Below are positions 24,697 through 30,692 of a stretch of DNA of 34,997 nt, piece after piece. The translations under genes were made by a program, and so were the position numbers. Every line of letters starts with the position of its first letter. Position 1 is the first letter of the stretch. The notes under the pieces are model-generated. The model was not told where the DNA came from. It made no database searches and saw only the letters and a program-made list of their open reading frames with translations. The stretch comes from a virus, in the IMG/VR virus record IMGVR_UViG_3300042450_001194, positions 1 through 34,997 of that record. One strand, given 5' to 3'.

Positions 24697-25070
24697 CGCG
24701 CGGCCAGCTGTCAACGCAGCGGTTGGCTCCGGTCGAGATCGGTGGCAGATTTCGGCGCACGGGGAGCGGACATTCACCATCGACGGCGGCGCGGATGGCA
24801 TTTCACGTGGAACAGGCAGTCCCGGCGCTGGTCGCGGCGATCGCGGGTACGGGCACGTACGGACTGCAAGCGGCGAACGCGACCGCCAATCCGATTCCGT
24901 ACCTGACGCTCGGCATGACGGTCGTGTCTGTGTGCGTCGCTGGCGCGGTGGCGTGGGGTGTCCAGAAAGCGGACAGTCGGCGGACGCGGGCCGATGTGGA
25001 AAAGTTATCCGCGCTGATGTTGGAAACCGTGCAGCGACTATCCCGGATCGAGGCAAAGCTCGAGCGATGA
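24693..25070 (+). CDS. Small membrane protein of the lysis cassette
   Basis: This protein has two hydrophobic stretches, VPALVAAIAGTGTYGLQAAN and IPYLTLGMTVVSVCVAGAVA, then a charged helical tail (VEKLSALMLETVQRLSRIEA). That layout fits a holin or holin-associated protein next to the endolysin. Two starts are possible: GTG 24693, overlapping the previous stop, gives 125 residues with an Arg-rich, unconvincing leader; ATG 24795 gives 91 residues beginning MAFHVEQAVPALV, which is more protein-like but lacks a clear ribosome site. The stop overlaps the endolysin start (ATGA). Confidence 0.62.
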   Translation: MTRGQLSTQRLAPVEIGGRFRRTGSGHSPSTAARMAFHVEQAVPALVAAIAGTGTYGLQAANATANPIPYLTLGMTVVSVCVAGAVAWGVQKADSRRTRADVEKLSALMLETVQRLSRIEAKLER

Positions 25071-25585
25071 CGCGACGCGGGACAGTGCCGGCGGAGGTGC
25101 GCGCGGTGCGAGATCTGGCGGTACTGGCGCCGAAGTTCCGGTCGGCGCTCGAGCGGGTGCTCGCGACGATGCGCGGGCTTGGTCACGCGCCGGTCGTCAT
25201 CGAGACGTTACGGAGCGGCGAGCGTCAGCGGTATTTGCACGGGTTCGGGCGCGCGTACGACGACGGCCGCGGCGTGGTGACGCATAGCGCGGACTGGGAC
25301 GAGACGTGGCACGGGTACGGGCTCGCGGCCGACGTGGTGTGCGGGGACGCGTTCTGGGCGGCAACGCCTGAGTTTTGGTCGGCGTTGGGTCGATCGTGCG
25401 CGCGCGAGGGGCTGCGGTGGGGCGGCGATTGGGACGGCGACGGCGACAGCCGGGACGAGCGGTTCCTTGATCGGCCGCACATCCAGTGGGGGCCGCCAAT
25501 GCGGCGGAGTCCGAGTCCGAGGGCGGCGCGGCTGGTGGCGGACGGTGGTCCGCCAGCGGTCTGGCGCGAGGTCGGGGCTATCTAA
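25067..25585 (+). CDS. Endolysin, M15-family peptidase
   Basis: This 172-residue enzyme should cut the peptide part of peptidoglycan as an L-Ala-D-Glu or D-Ala-D-Ala peptidase (zinc M15 fold). Visible motifs are PVVIETLRSGERQRYLHGFG near residue 44, the zinc-binding pattern WHGYGLAADVVCGD near 82 (His, then Asp 7 residues on), and the last ligand in LDRPHIQWGPP near 137. No cell-wall-binding domain or signal peptide follows, and the single globular domain is typical of phages of Gram-negative hosts. Start ATG 25067 overlaps the upstream membrane protein stop. The holin candidate follows 12 bases after its stop. Confidence 0.88.
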   Translation: MTRRGTVPAEVRAVRDLAVLAPKFRSALERVLATMRGLGHAPVVIETLRSGERQRYLHGFGRAYDDGRGVVTHSADWDETWHGYGLAADVVCGDAFWAATPEFWSALGRSCAREGLRWGGDWDGDGDSRDERFLDRPHIQWGPPMRRSPSPRAARLVADGGPPAVWREVGAI

Positions 25586-25597
25586 CCGGGGGTGATC

Positions 25598-25930
25598 GTG
25601 GATTGGGTCAAACTGAAGGTGGTTGAGTACGCGCTGTCGTTTGTGGTGGCGCCGCTGGCCATGCTGGCCATGCAGGGGCTCAAGATCGGCGTGCGCCAAG
25701 TGGACGCGCTGCCGAGTTGGCAAAAGCGCGGCGTCGTGGTCGCCATCGCGGCGCTGTTCACGGCGCTCGGGCATCTCGCGGGCGTCGATTTCGGCGTGAC
25801 GTCGGAGTCGGTCGACGCGCTGGCGACGCTGCCGGTGGCGACGCTGGAGACGGTGATCGCGGCGCTGATCGCGATGGCCTTGCATTGGGTGAAGACGACG
25901 CGCCAGGCGAAGGCAGACGGCGCCAAATAG
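25598..25930 (+). CDS. Holin candidate
   Basis: This 110-residue protein has two or three hydrophobic segments: VVEYALSFVVAPLAMLAMQG, VVVAIAALFTALGHLAGVDF and TVIAALIAMALHWV, with a basic C-terminus (KTTRQAKADGAK). Size, topology and position right after the endolysin fit a holin, which opens the inner membrane at a set time. GTG 25598 is preferred because GGGGG ends five bases before it; GTG 25592 would add two residues. It is the last gene of the late block: a promoter starts four bases after its stop and a strong terminator lies 115 bases further on. Confidence 0.7.
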   Translation: MDWVKLKVVEYALSFVVAPLAMLAMQGLKIGVRQVDALPSWQKRGVVVAIAALFTALGHLAGVDFGVTSESVDALATLPVATLETVIAALIAMALHWVKTTRQAKADGAK

Positions 25931-25933
25931 CCG

Positions 25934-25962
25934 TTGACAGCGTGCGCGCGCGAGCGCATATT
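25934..25962 (+). promoter_or_regulatory. Sigma-70-type promoter for a short RNA
   Basis: A perfect -35 TTGACA (25934-25939) is followed after exactly 17 bases by CATATT (25957-25962), matching the consensus -10 at four of six positions. Transcription would start near 25969. The hexamer TAGCCG (25928-25933), overlapping the holin stop, touches the -35. Confidence 0.7.
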
Positions 25963-25968
25963 CGGGGG

Positions 25969-26072
25969 GTCGGTGACGGCGCGCAAGCGGCCGGCTGACC
26001 TCAGTCCGCGTAAGGCTAGTGGCGTCGAAAGGCGGCCATGCAAGAGACCCCAGTCTTAGCTGGGGTCTTTTT
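25969..26072 (+). ncRNA. Putative small RNA, about 104 nt
   Basis: A dedicated promoter and a strong intrinsic terminator frame this short segment with no conserved reading frame. A 5' stem (25968-25974 with 25994-26000, including two G-U pairs) starts at the predicted transcription start, and GGCCG at 25989-25993 could alternatively pair with CGGCC at 26033-26037. A GTG at 25974 opens a 28-codon basic frame ending inside the terminator loop, so a micro-peptide is possible, but its leader would be only a few bases. No resemblance to a known RNA family was recognised. It might regulate lysis or early genes; no target could be deduced. Confidence 0.55.
26045..26072 (+). terminator. Intrinsic terminator closing the late block and the small RNA
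   Basis: Nine perfect pairs, AGACCCCAG (26045-26053) with CTGGGGTCT (26060-26068), surround loop TCTTAG, and five T residues (26068-26072) complete it. The A-rich 5' flank can extend the stem into the T-run, so it could also work weakly on the other strand. Confidence 0.93.
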
Positions 26073-26503
26073 GTATCTTGCGGGTTCGGCGGGCGGGCGG
26101 TACTGTTGGTACGACCCGCCACGGCTAAGACACCGCGGCGGGTGATCGGGCCTGATGTGGCTCTCCCGATTGCGCTATGCGGACCATGCGCGCACCAATC
26201 CTGAGCGATCCAGACGAGCGTGTTCCACCAATCCGGGCAACGTCGAGCCTACGCCCCGGCCGGTCACCAACGCTCGAGCTGCTGCACGACGGCCGCACAT
26301 CCTGGCCGATAGGTACCCTCCGAGGGCGCGACTCGTTTAGCGGGCGAGCGCGGGCAGGAGCGCCAACGATGGCCAGTCCGTTTGCCGGCTCTCTGTGAGG
26401 GTCGACGGGTCCGAGCGATCCGATTGCACGGTCACCTTACAGCGGTGGTGACCGGGTATGGCTCCGCTGTGTTTAAAAAAAAAAGAGAAAGCGAAAGCGA
26501 CTC
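26073..26503. other. 430-base non-coding, hairpin-rich region (possible origin or structured RNA)
   Basis: No convincing gene is present. Inverted repeats include CCCGCC with GGCGGG around 26115-26143, ATCGGG with CCCGAT around 26145-26170, and CGGTCACC (26429-26436) with GGTGACCG (26447-26454). The nonamer GAGCGATCC occurs twice, near 26203 and 26414. An A10 run (26475-26484) lies 20 bases ahead of the -35 of the next promoter and may act as an UP-like element. The region separates late and early blocks, where an origin of replication or a structured RNA would be plausible; neither can be shown. Confidence 0.5.
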
Positions 26504-26532
26504 TTGACAGTTCGTGCGTCTGTCCGTATTGT
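26504..26532 (+). promoter_or_regulatory. Early promoter, copy 1 of TAGCCG-leader family
   Basis: TTGACA (26504-26509), a 17-base spacer and TATTGT (26527-26532) form a good sigma-70-like promoter with an A-tract just upstream. The predicted start is near 26539, exactly where a leader hairpin begins. Confidence 0.8.
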
Positions 26533-26538
26533 TGTGGG

Positions 26539-26560
26539 GTGAGCGCTAGCCGGCGCGCAC
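26539..26560 (+). promoter_or_regulatory. Leader hairpin 1, loop TAGCCG
   Basis: Arms GTGAGCGC (26539-26546) and GCGCGCAC (26553-26560) pair at seven of eight positions around loop TAGCCG (26547-26552). The hairpin begins 35 bases after the first base of TTGACA and ends 25 bases before the ATG at 26585. Confidence 0.65.
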
Positions 26561-26584
26561 GAAACCCCGGACGGAGGTATGACG

Positions 26585-26785
26585 ATGAGCTGTTTCTCAC
26601 GCACGACGGTTAAGGCGCTCGCACGCAAGGGCGTTACGGTGGTTGGTTCGCAGTGGTTGCCGGACATGTCGTCCGACATGCCGATGGCCTGCGGAGAGCC
26701 GGGCTACGTGGTCGACGATAACGGGACGGGTCGCGTCCTGACGTTTGCCGGCGTGCTGGCGATGGCCTCCAAGACGGAGGCCTAA
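26585..26785 (+). CDS. First early gene, small protein of unknown function
   Basis: I do not recognise this 66-residue protein. It begins MSCFSRTTVKALARKGVTVV, has a Met/Asp-rich middle (WLPDMSSDMPMACGEPGYVV) and a hydrophobic end (RVLTFAGVLAMASKTEA). ATG 26585 is chosen because GGAGG (26573-26577) lies seven bases upstream, while the earlier ATG 26579 is only one base from it. It is the first product from the strong promoter at 26504, a position where phages often encode host-takeover proteins; that is inference only. The next gene starts four bases after its stop. Confidence 0.62.
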   Translation: MSCFSRTTVKALARKGVTVVGSQWLPDMSSDMPMACGEPGYVVDDNGTGRVLTFAGVLAMASKTEA

Positions 26786-26788
26786 TCC

Positions 26789-27019
26789 ATGAAGACGCAG
26801 ACTGTTTTTACCGTGTTGTTTTCGTCGATCACCGGTGCCGCAACGGTTCACGATACGTTGTGCACGACGGTTCAGGGCCGACGGTCGCGCGCGCTCCACG
26901 CGGTCAATGTGTCTGGCGTTGATGCCGGCGCGGCGGCGCGGACGTTTTTTGAAGACGAGCAGCTTGCAGAGCGCGGATTCAAGCTGCCGAAGGTATGTCA
27001 ATGCGCGAAGGCATTTTAG
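26789..27019 (+). CDS. Small early protein of unknown function
   Basis: This 76-residue protein begins MKTQTVFTVLFSSITGAATV, with a moderately hydrophobic first segment that could be a signal-like or buried strand, then a basic section (VQGRRSRALHAVNVSG) and a C-terminus holding VCQCAKAF with two cysteines. GGAGG lies about eight bases before ATG 26789, inside the end of the preceding gene, so the pair is probably one transcript. A new promoter of the same leader family starts two bases after its stop. No family recognised. Confidence 0.6.
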   Translation: MKTQTVFTVLFSSITGAATVHDTLCTTVQGRRSRALHAVNVSGVDAGAAARTFFEDEQLAERGFKLPKVCQCAKAF

Positions 27020-27021
27020 TC

Positions 27022-27049
27022 TTGACACGTAGCAAACGCGATGTATTGT
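27022..27049 (+). promoter_or_regulatory. Early promoter, copy 2 of TAGCCG-leader family
   Basis: TTGACA (27022-27027), a 16-base spacer and TATTGT (27044-27049), the same -10 as copy 1. The predicted start near 27056 coincides with the foot of a perfect hairpin. Confidence 0.8.
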
Positions 27050-27054
27050 AGGGC

Positions 27055-27080
27055 TCGAGCGGCATAGCCGTGCCGCTCGA
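27055..27080 (+). promoter_or_regulatory. Leader hairpin 2, loop TAGCCG
   Basis: Ten perfect pairs, TCGAGCGGCA (27055-27064) with TGCCGCTCGA (27071-27080), hold loop TAGCCG (27065-27070). As it sits at the very 5' end of the transcript it could stabilise the mRNA, serve as a protein-binding loop, or as DNA be an operator over the start site. Confidence 0.85.
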
Positions 27081-27105
27081 TTTCACGCGGACCAGAGGGG
27101 AGACA

Positions 27106-27303
27106 ATGGATACGGTAGACAGCCTGGTGCAGATCGTGGCGCGGTATTCGGACGCGCAGCTCGCGGAGGCACGCGACATGATGGCGCGGTGGCACGGCGA
27201 GGCGGATATGCCGGCGTCGCTGATGACGCTCGCGCGGATCATCGAAGAGGAAGCCCAATACCGGAAGGCCGAGGACTCAGCGCTGCGGGAGGGCGGACGA
27301 TGA
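27106..27303 (+). CDS. Small helical acidic protein, unknown
   Basis: This 65-residue protein is helical and acidic: MDTVDSLVQIVARYSDAQLA, then ARDMMARWHGEADM and a C-terminal helix ARIIEEEAQYRKAEDSAL. It starts at ATG 27106 after a strong AGAGGGGAG site and follows leader hairpin 2 by 25 bases. The stop overlaps the next start (ATGA). No family was recognised; it may be a regulatory or adaptor protein of the recombination block that follows, judging only by operon position. Confidence 0.6.
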   Translation: MDTVDSLVQIVARYSDAQLAEARDMMARWHGEADMPASLMTLARIIEEEAQYRKAEDSALREGGR

Positions 27304-27653
27304 CCAGCGACCAAGTGCTCGCGGCCGGTCACGCAACCCGGCATTATTGCGCCAAGATCCGAACTGCGCTGAACAAATTGTTTGCGGAGTCGGAGGCGTG
27401 TTTTCGGGTGCTTCACGAGACTGACGAGGCCGTGAGCGCGCAGCTCGACGCCGTCGGCGATACGGACGCGGTTCGGGCGGCTGACCTACGGGCGGCGCGG
27501 AATCTGCTGACCAAGCTGTCGGCCAGCCTTAACCACGTCCGGCAGGATCTGCATATCGCGCTAGACGCGACGGACGGGCTCGACCATCGGGCGTCCATCC
27601 TGCTGGCGCTGGATCTGTCGGACACCCTACCGTGGACGGAGGACGCGCGATGA
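27300..27653 (+). CDS. Helical protein of unknown function before ERF
   Basis: This 117-residue protein looks fully helical: MTSDQVLAAGHATRHYCAKI, then LNKLFAESEACFRVLHETDE, a section AADLRAARNLLTKLSASLNH and DLHIALDATDGLDHRASILL. The heptad-like leucines suggest a coiled coil or helical bundle. ATG 27300 and the stop at 27651 both use four-base overlaps with neighbours. Being upstream of the ERF annealing gene in the same operon, it may assist recombination; that is context only. Confidence 0.6.
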   Translation: MTSDQVLAAGHATRHYCAKIRTALNKLFAESEACFRVLHETDEAVSAQLDAVGDTDAVRAADLRAARNLLTKLSASLNHVRQDLHIALDATDGLDHRASILLALDLSDTLPWTEDAR

Positions 27654-28357
27654 AAAGCAGCGAGTCGATTGGGCTGATCGCGCCGGCGATCGTGAAGGCG
27701 GCGGCGGATCTCGGGCCGGTCGTCAAGGACGCGACCAACCCGGCGTTCCGGAACAAGTACGCGACGCTCGACGCGATCATGGAGCAGGTCCGGCCGGTGC
27801 TCGCGGCGCACGGGCTGGCGGTGATGCAGGGCGTGCTCCATCCGGAGACGGACGGCGGGCGGGTGGTCGGGATCGCGGTCGAGACGCGGTTGCTGCATTT
27901 GTCGGGCGAGTGGATGGCGAGTGTTGTCGTTGTCCCGGTGGAGAAGTTGACGGCGCAGGGCGCGGGCTCGGCGATCAGCTACGGCCGGCGCTACGGGCTG
28001 TCGGCGATGCTCGGGCTGACGGCGGAGGACGACGACGGCAACGGCGCGTCGACGTCGAAGCGGGCAGAGCCGGCCGCGGCAAAGGCGCCGCGCGAGCCGG
28101 AGGCGGGCAAGCGGTTGCACGATCGCGTACCGGCGACGCCGGCGGCCGCCATGAGCTTGGCAAAGGCGGCGACGGTTGAGCTCAAGGGCACGAAGCTGGC
28201 CGATATGGACGATGCACGGCTTGCGGCGGTCCGAGCGTGGGCGGTTGAGAAGGCCAACAACTACGTCCTGGCGGCGTGCGATGCGATCGCGGCGGCGCGC
28301 GAGGCGGACGGCGAGGACGACGGCAACGCGTTCGACGACGAGCGGGTGCCGTTTTGA
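27650..28357 (+). CDS. erf: ERF-family single-strand annealing protein
   Basis: This 235-residue protein anneals complementary single strands in phage recombination and concatemer formation. The ERF core is clear: NPAFRNKYATLDAIMEQVRP near residue 30, VLAAHGLAVMQG, and the hallmark GSAISYGRRYGLSAMLGLTA near 107 followed by EDDDGNGA. A basic, Ala-rich linker and a helical C-terminal region follow. The last residues, DERVPF, resemble the acidic-aromatic tip of SSB-like proteins that recruits partners. Such phages often pair ERF with an exonuclease; candidates here are the DnaQ/PolB-like exonuclease at 30833 and the VRR nuclease at 32500. Confidence 0.92.
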   Translation: MKSSESIGLIAPAIVKAAADLGPVVKDATNPAFRNKYATLDAIMEQVRPVLAAHGLAVMQGVLHPETDGGRVVGIAVETRLLHLSGEWMASVVVVPVEKLTAQGAGSAISYGRRYGLSAMLGLTAEDDDGNGASTSKRAEPAAAKAPREPEAGKRLHDRVPATPAAAMSLAKAATVELKGTKLADMDDARLAAVRAWAVEKANNYVLAACDAIAAAREADGEDDGNAFDDERVPF

Positions 28358-28539
28358 GCGCCGGGGGCGAGTGGGTCGAGGAGTGGGCCGACGTGGAGTC
28401 GGACGAGCAGGAGGCGCGGGCATTTGCTCGCGCCGTCCAGCGGCACGTCAACGCGCAGGCGTGGGAGGACCGAAACACGGGGATGCAGCTCGAGCCGTTC
28501 CGGTCGGACGAGGACGGGGACGAGGAGGACGACGCGTGA
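28354..28539 (+). CDS. Small acidic protein of unknown function
   Basis: This 61-residue protein begins at a TTG (28354) overlapping the ERF stop and ends in a very acidic tail (FRSDEDGDEEDDA). The middle is helical (SDEQEARAFARAVQRHVNAQ). No better start is available downstream without losing most of the frame. Acidic tails of this kind occur in DNA mimics and in proteins that bind single-strand-binding protein, but nothing further supports such a role here. Confidence 0.5.
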   Translation: MSAGGEWVEEWADVESDEQEARAFARAVQRHVNAQAWEDRNTGMQLEPFRSDEDGDEEDDA

Positions 28540-28787
28540 AAAACAGACTGACGGATCTCAACGATATTCTATTTGCCCAGCTCGAGCGGCTCACGGACGA
28601 GTCGCTTACTGGCGACGAGCTGGCGCAGGAGATCAGCAGATCGACGTCGGTGGTACAGGTGGCAGACCGGATCGTCGAGACGGCGGCGTTGCAGTTGCAG
28701 GGCGCTAAGCTGATCGCGGAGCATGGCGGCAAAACGCGGGTCGCACTCCCGTCGACGATGGCGCTATCGGCTGGGGCTGCGGCATGA
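28536..28787 (+). CDS. Conserved small phage protein
   Basis: This 83-residue protein begins MKNRLTDLNDILFAQLERLT, followed by DESLTGDELAQEISRSTSVV, then a helix ADRIVETAALQLQGAKLIAE. The opening is one I recall from small proteins in many phages of Proteobacteria, often next to HNH genes. Function is not known to me. GTG 28536 overlaps the previous stop, and the HNH-like gene starts inside its stop (ATGA). Confidence 0.65.
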   Translation: MKNRLTDLNDILFAQLERLTDESLTGDELAQEISRSTSVVQVADRIVETAALQLQGAKLIAEHGGKTRVALPSTMALSAGAAA

Positions 28788-29638
28788 AGGGCGCGCGGAT
28801 CACGTACAGCGAGGCCGAGCTCGCGTTTATATGGGCGCGTCGGGATATGCCGCGCGCCGAGATCCGCGCGGCGTTTGTCCTGGCGTTTGGCCGGCCCGAT
28901 GTCCGGGTCGAGCACATTACCGGACTGTGCAAGCGGAAACGGTGGGGGGCGGCGCGCGCGACGTATTCCGCGGCCGACGACGCGTTGCTCGTTGCACGGT
29001 TTGCCGATACGCCAACGGCGAAATTGGCGGCGATGCTTCAACGGCCGGCGGGATCGGTTACGCATCGCGCGCGCCGGCTTGGGTTGACCAAGAGCGCGGC
29101 GTATCTGGCGACACCGGCGAGTGGTCGGATGCAACCCGGGACAACGCTCGGGGCGCGCACGTACTTCCCCAAAGGTGGACGGCCGGCGAACAAGGGGCGG
29201 ACGTATCCGAAGGGATGGGCGCCGGGACGGATGGCCGACACGCAGTTCACGGCTGGACAAGGCGGCTGGAATCACAAGCCGGTTGGGTTTGAGCGGGTCG
29301 CTGGTCAGTACACGTTTACGAAGGTGAGCGACGTCCGGAACGTGCCGTGGACCGTCAACTGGAAACTGACGCACGTCCTGAACTGGGAAGCGTTGCACGG
29401 TCCGGTGCCAGACGGTCAGTGTCTCAAGAGTCGAGACGGAAACCGGCTCAATACAGATCCGACGAACTGGCAACTGATTCCGCGCGCTCTCCTTCCACGA
29501 TTGAACGGGGGCCGCGGGAAGCGGCTCGGGTATGACGTCGCGCCGGCGGAACTCCGGCCAATTATTTTGGCGGTCGCGCAGATTTCGCACGCAATCAAGA
29601 ACCCAGGCAAACGAGAGACACAAGGACAGGGCGCATGA
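28784..29638 (+). CDS. HNH-like protein with N-terminal helix-turn-helix repeats
   Basis: This 284-residue protein has two helical DNA-binding-like repeats at the start: ITYSEAELAFIWARRDMPRA with RVEHITGLCKRKRW, and TYSAADDALLVARFADTPTA with SVTHRARRLGL, each like a SANT/Myb or HTH unit. A Gly/Lys-rich loop (GGRPANKGRTYPKGWAPGR) follows, then a finger-like HNH_3-type segment near residue 195-230: LTHVLNWEALHGPVPDGQCL then SRDGNRLNTDPTNWQLIPRA. The canonical second His before DGN is absent (SRDGN), while Asn is kept, so it may be a weak endonuclease or only a DNA-binding protein. It may instead be a homing-type element. Confidence 0.75.
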   Translation: MKGARITYSEAELAFIWARRDMPRAEIRAAFVLAFGRPDVRVEHITGLCKRKRWGAARATYSAADDALLVARFADTPTAKLAAMLQRPAGSVTHRARRLGLTKSAAYLATPASGRMQPGTTLGARTYFPKGGRPANKGRTYPKGWAPGRMADTQFTAGQGGWNHKPVGFERVAGQYTFTKVSDVRNVPWTVNWKLTHVLNWEALHGPVPDGQCLKSRDGNRLNTDPTNWQLIPRALLPRLNGGRGKRLGYDVAPAELRPIILAVAQISHAIKNPGKRETQGQGA

Positions 29639-29763
29639 CGTGGCTGAATTGGGTGTTCTGGGGGCTAGTGCTGGTCGCGCTGATCGTGCTGGCGTGGTGT
29701 CGGCGGACCGAAGAGCGCGCGCTTGCATTGGGTCGGGAAACGGACAAGGAGATGGGGCGATGA
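29635..29763 (+). CDS. Small membrane protein, 42 residues
   Basis: A short frame fits between neighbours with four-base overlaps at both ends: ATG 29635 within the stop of the HNH-like gene, and stop TGA 29761-29763 within the next start. It encodes an N-terminal hydrophobic helix, WVFWGLVLVALIVLAW, followed by a charged tail (CRRTEERALALGRETDKEMG), typical of a single-pass membrane protein with cytoplasmic tail. The perfect overlap geometry argues it is real. Function unknown. Confidence 0.68.
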   Translation: MTWLNWVFWGLVLVALIVLAWCRRTEERALALGRETDKEMGR

Positions 29764-30002
29764 CGAGCGAACGGACGGTTCACAAGATGCGGCAGGAAAT
29801 CATCGAGGCCGCGGCGGCGCTGCACCGGCACGCCAAAGACGAGGGCGCGCTCCGGATTCTGGCGTCGCGCAATGTCCGGGACGCCGAGATCTACAAGCCG
29901 CGGATAAAGACGGCCGCGGCGTACGCGACGGAGACGGAGGCGGTCATCCTTAAGATCTTTAACGCGGCGGTCCGCCGCATGAAGGCGGAGATGGGCGAAT
30001 GA
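29760..30002 (+). CDS. Small helical basic protein, unknown
   Basis: This 80-residue protein is helical and charged: MTSERTVHKMRQEIIEAAAA, then LHRHAKDEGALRILASRNVR and a second helix TETEAVILKIFNAAVRRMKA. It could be a small DNA- or RNA-binding protein, but no motif is distinctive. It starts at ATG 29760 and its stop overlaps the winged-helix gene (ATGA), so it is part of the same operon. Confidence 0.6.
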   Translation: MTSERTVHKMRQEIIEAAAALHRHAKDEGALRILASRNVRDAEIYKPRIKTAAAYATETEAVILKIFNAAVRRMKAEMGE

Positions 30003-30640
30003 CCGACCAAGACTACGCGACGTATCGCGACCGCCGGGTCATTACGCTGGTCCACAACGAGCAGTATCTAATCCGGCGGGTCACCGGCGGCGAAGTGCTG
30101 GCCAGCTGGGACGCGGTCGATAAGCAGTGGCGCCAAATTGCAGCCGGGCGCAATACTCCGCGTGGGACTGTCATCGAGGCGGGCACGGTCGCGGCCGTCG
30201 CAACGGCGCGCAGTCCTGGCATGAAGGGGTCGCGGAGCCAGTGGACGCCGATCGACCAATGCCGTCACGATCCGGCGCCGGCCAAGAAGAAGGAGACGAT
30301 CGGGGGGGCGATTCTCGCCATGATACACCAGCACGGGCCGCTGACGACGGCGAAGCTGTCAGAGCTGCTGCCGCACATCCCGCCCAAAAGCCTACGGACG
30401 GCGTGCGGGGATCTCGCGAATACCTTGAAGCTGGGCCGATCGTATGTCATGGTCGGAGAACGGCAAATTACGGCGTATACCGTGGGCGTGGTGACGCACG
30501 AGCCGCGCAAAAAGACGGTCAAGCCACATCGAGCGGATCACGTAAAGGCCGAGCCGTGGATACATCCGATTCGGAGGCGTGCGCTCGGGTTGCCGGTGGC
30601 GCAATCGCCCTTGACAGTTAATCCGGATGACGTAGTTTAA
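29999..30640 (+). CDS. Winged-helix DNA-binding protein
   Basis: This 213-residue protein has an N-terminal beta-rich region (RRVITLVHNEQYLIRRVTGG; EVLASWDAVDKQWRQIAAG) and, at about 98-165, a winged helix: TIGGAILAMIHQHGPLTTAK, LSELLPHIPPKSLRTACGDL, then a wing strand with GRSYVMVGERQITAYTVG. The C-terminus is basic (RKKTVKPHRADHVKAE). It may be an early transcription regulator or replication-initiation-like protein. The -35 of the next promoter lies inside the last codons of this gene. Confidence 0.65.
   Translation: MTDQDYATYRDRRVITLVHNEQYLIRRVTGGEVLASWDAVDKQWRQIAAGRNTPRGTVIEAGTVAAVATARSPGMKGSRSQWTPIDQCRHDPAPAKKKETIGGAILAMIHQHGPLTTAKLSELLPHIPPKSLRTACGDLANTLKLGRSYVMVGERQITAYTVGVVTHEPRKKTVKPHRADHVKAEPWIHPIRRRALGLPVAQSPLTVNPDDVV
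30611..30638 (+). promoter_or_regulatory. Early promoter, copy 3 of TAGCCG-leader family (weaker -10)
   Basis: TTGACA (30611-30616) followed after 16 bases by TAGTTT (30633-30638), a weak -10, all within the end of the winged-helix gene. Geometry relative to the following TAGCCG hairpin and start codon equals that of the other two copies, which supports it despite the -10. Confidence 0.58.
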
Positions 30641-30643
30641 AGG

Positions 30644-30665
30644 GGCAGCCGTAGCCGCGGCTGCC
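30644..30665 (+). promoter_or_regulatory. Leader hairpin 3, loop TAGCCG (terminator-like)
   Basis: Eight perfect pairs, GGCAGCCG (30644-30651) with CGGCTGCC (30658-30665), hold loop TAGCCG (30652-30657). TTTT follows at 30666-30669, so it could also end the upstream operon or act as an attenuator. It ends 28 bases before ATG 30693. Confidence 0.8.
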
Positions 30666-30692
30666 TTTTCCCTCGCGGACGGAGTACAGACA

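Noticed and set aside
23593-25056. Long minus-strand open frame of 487 codons opposite the second glycosyltransferase
   Set aside because: Arg/Pro/His-rich composition typical of a GC-rich antisense shadow; the + strand carries a clear GT4 enzyme, overlapping lysis genes and consistent starts.
25969-26045. tRNA-like gene within the small RNA
   Set aside because: No acceptor stem, no T-loop consensus (GTTCRA) and no consistent anticodon arm.
26177-26398. Possible 73-codon gene in the large non-coding region
   Set aside because: No ribosome-binding site, odd Pro/Arg/Ser composition, no overlap coupling as seen in the rest of the genome; kept as non-coding.
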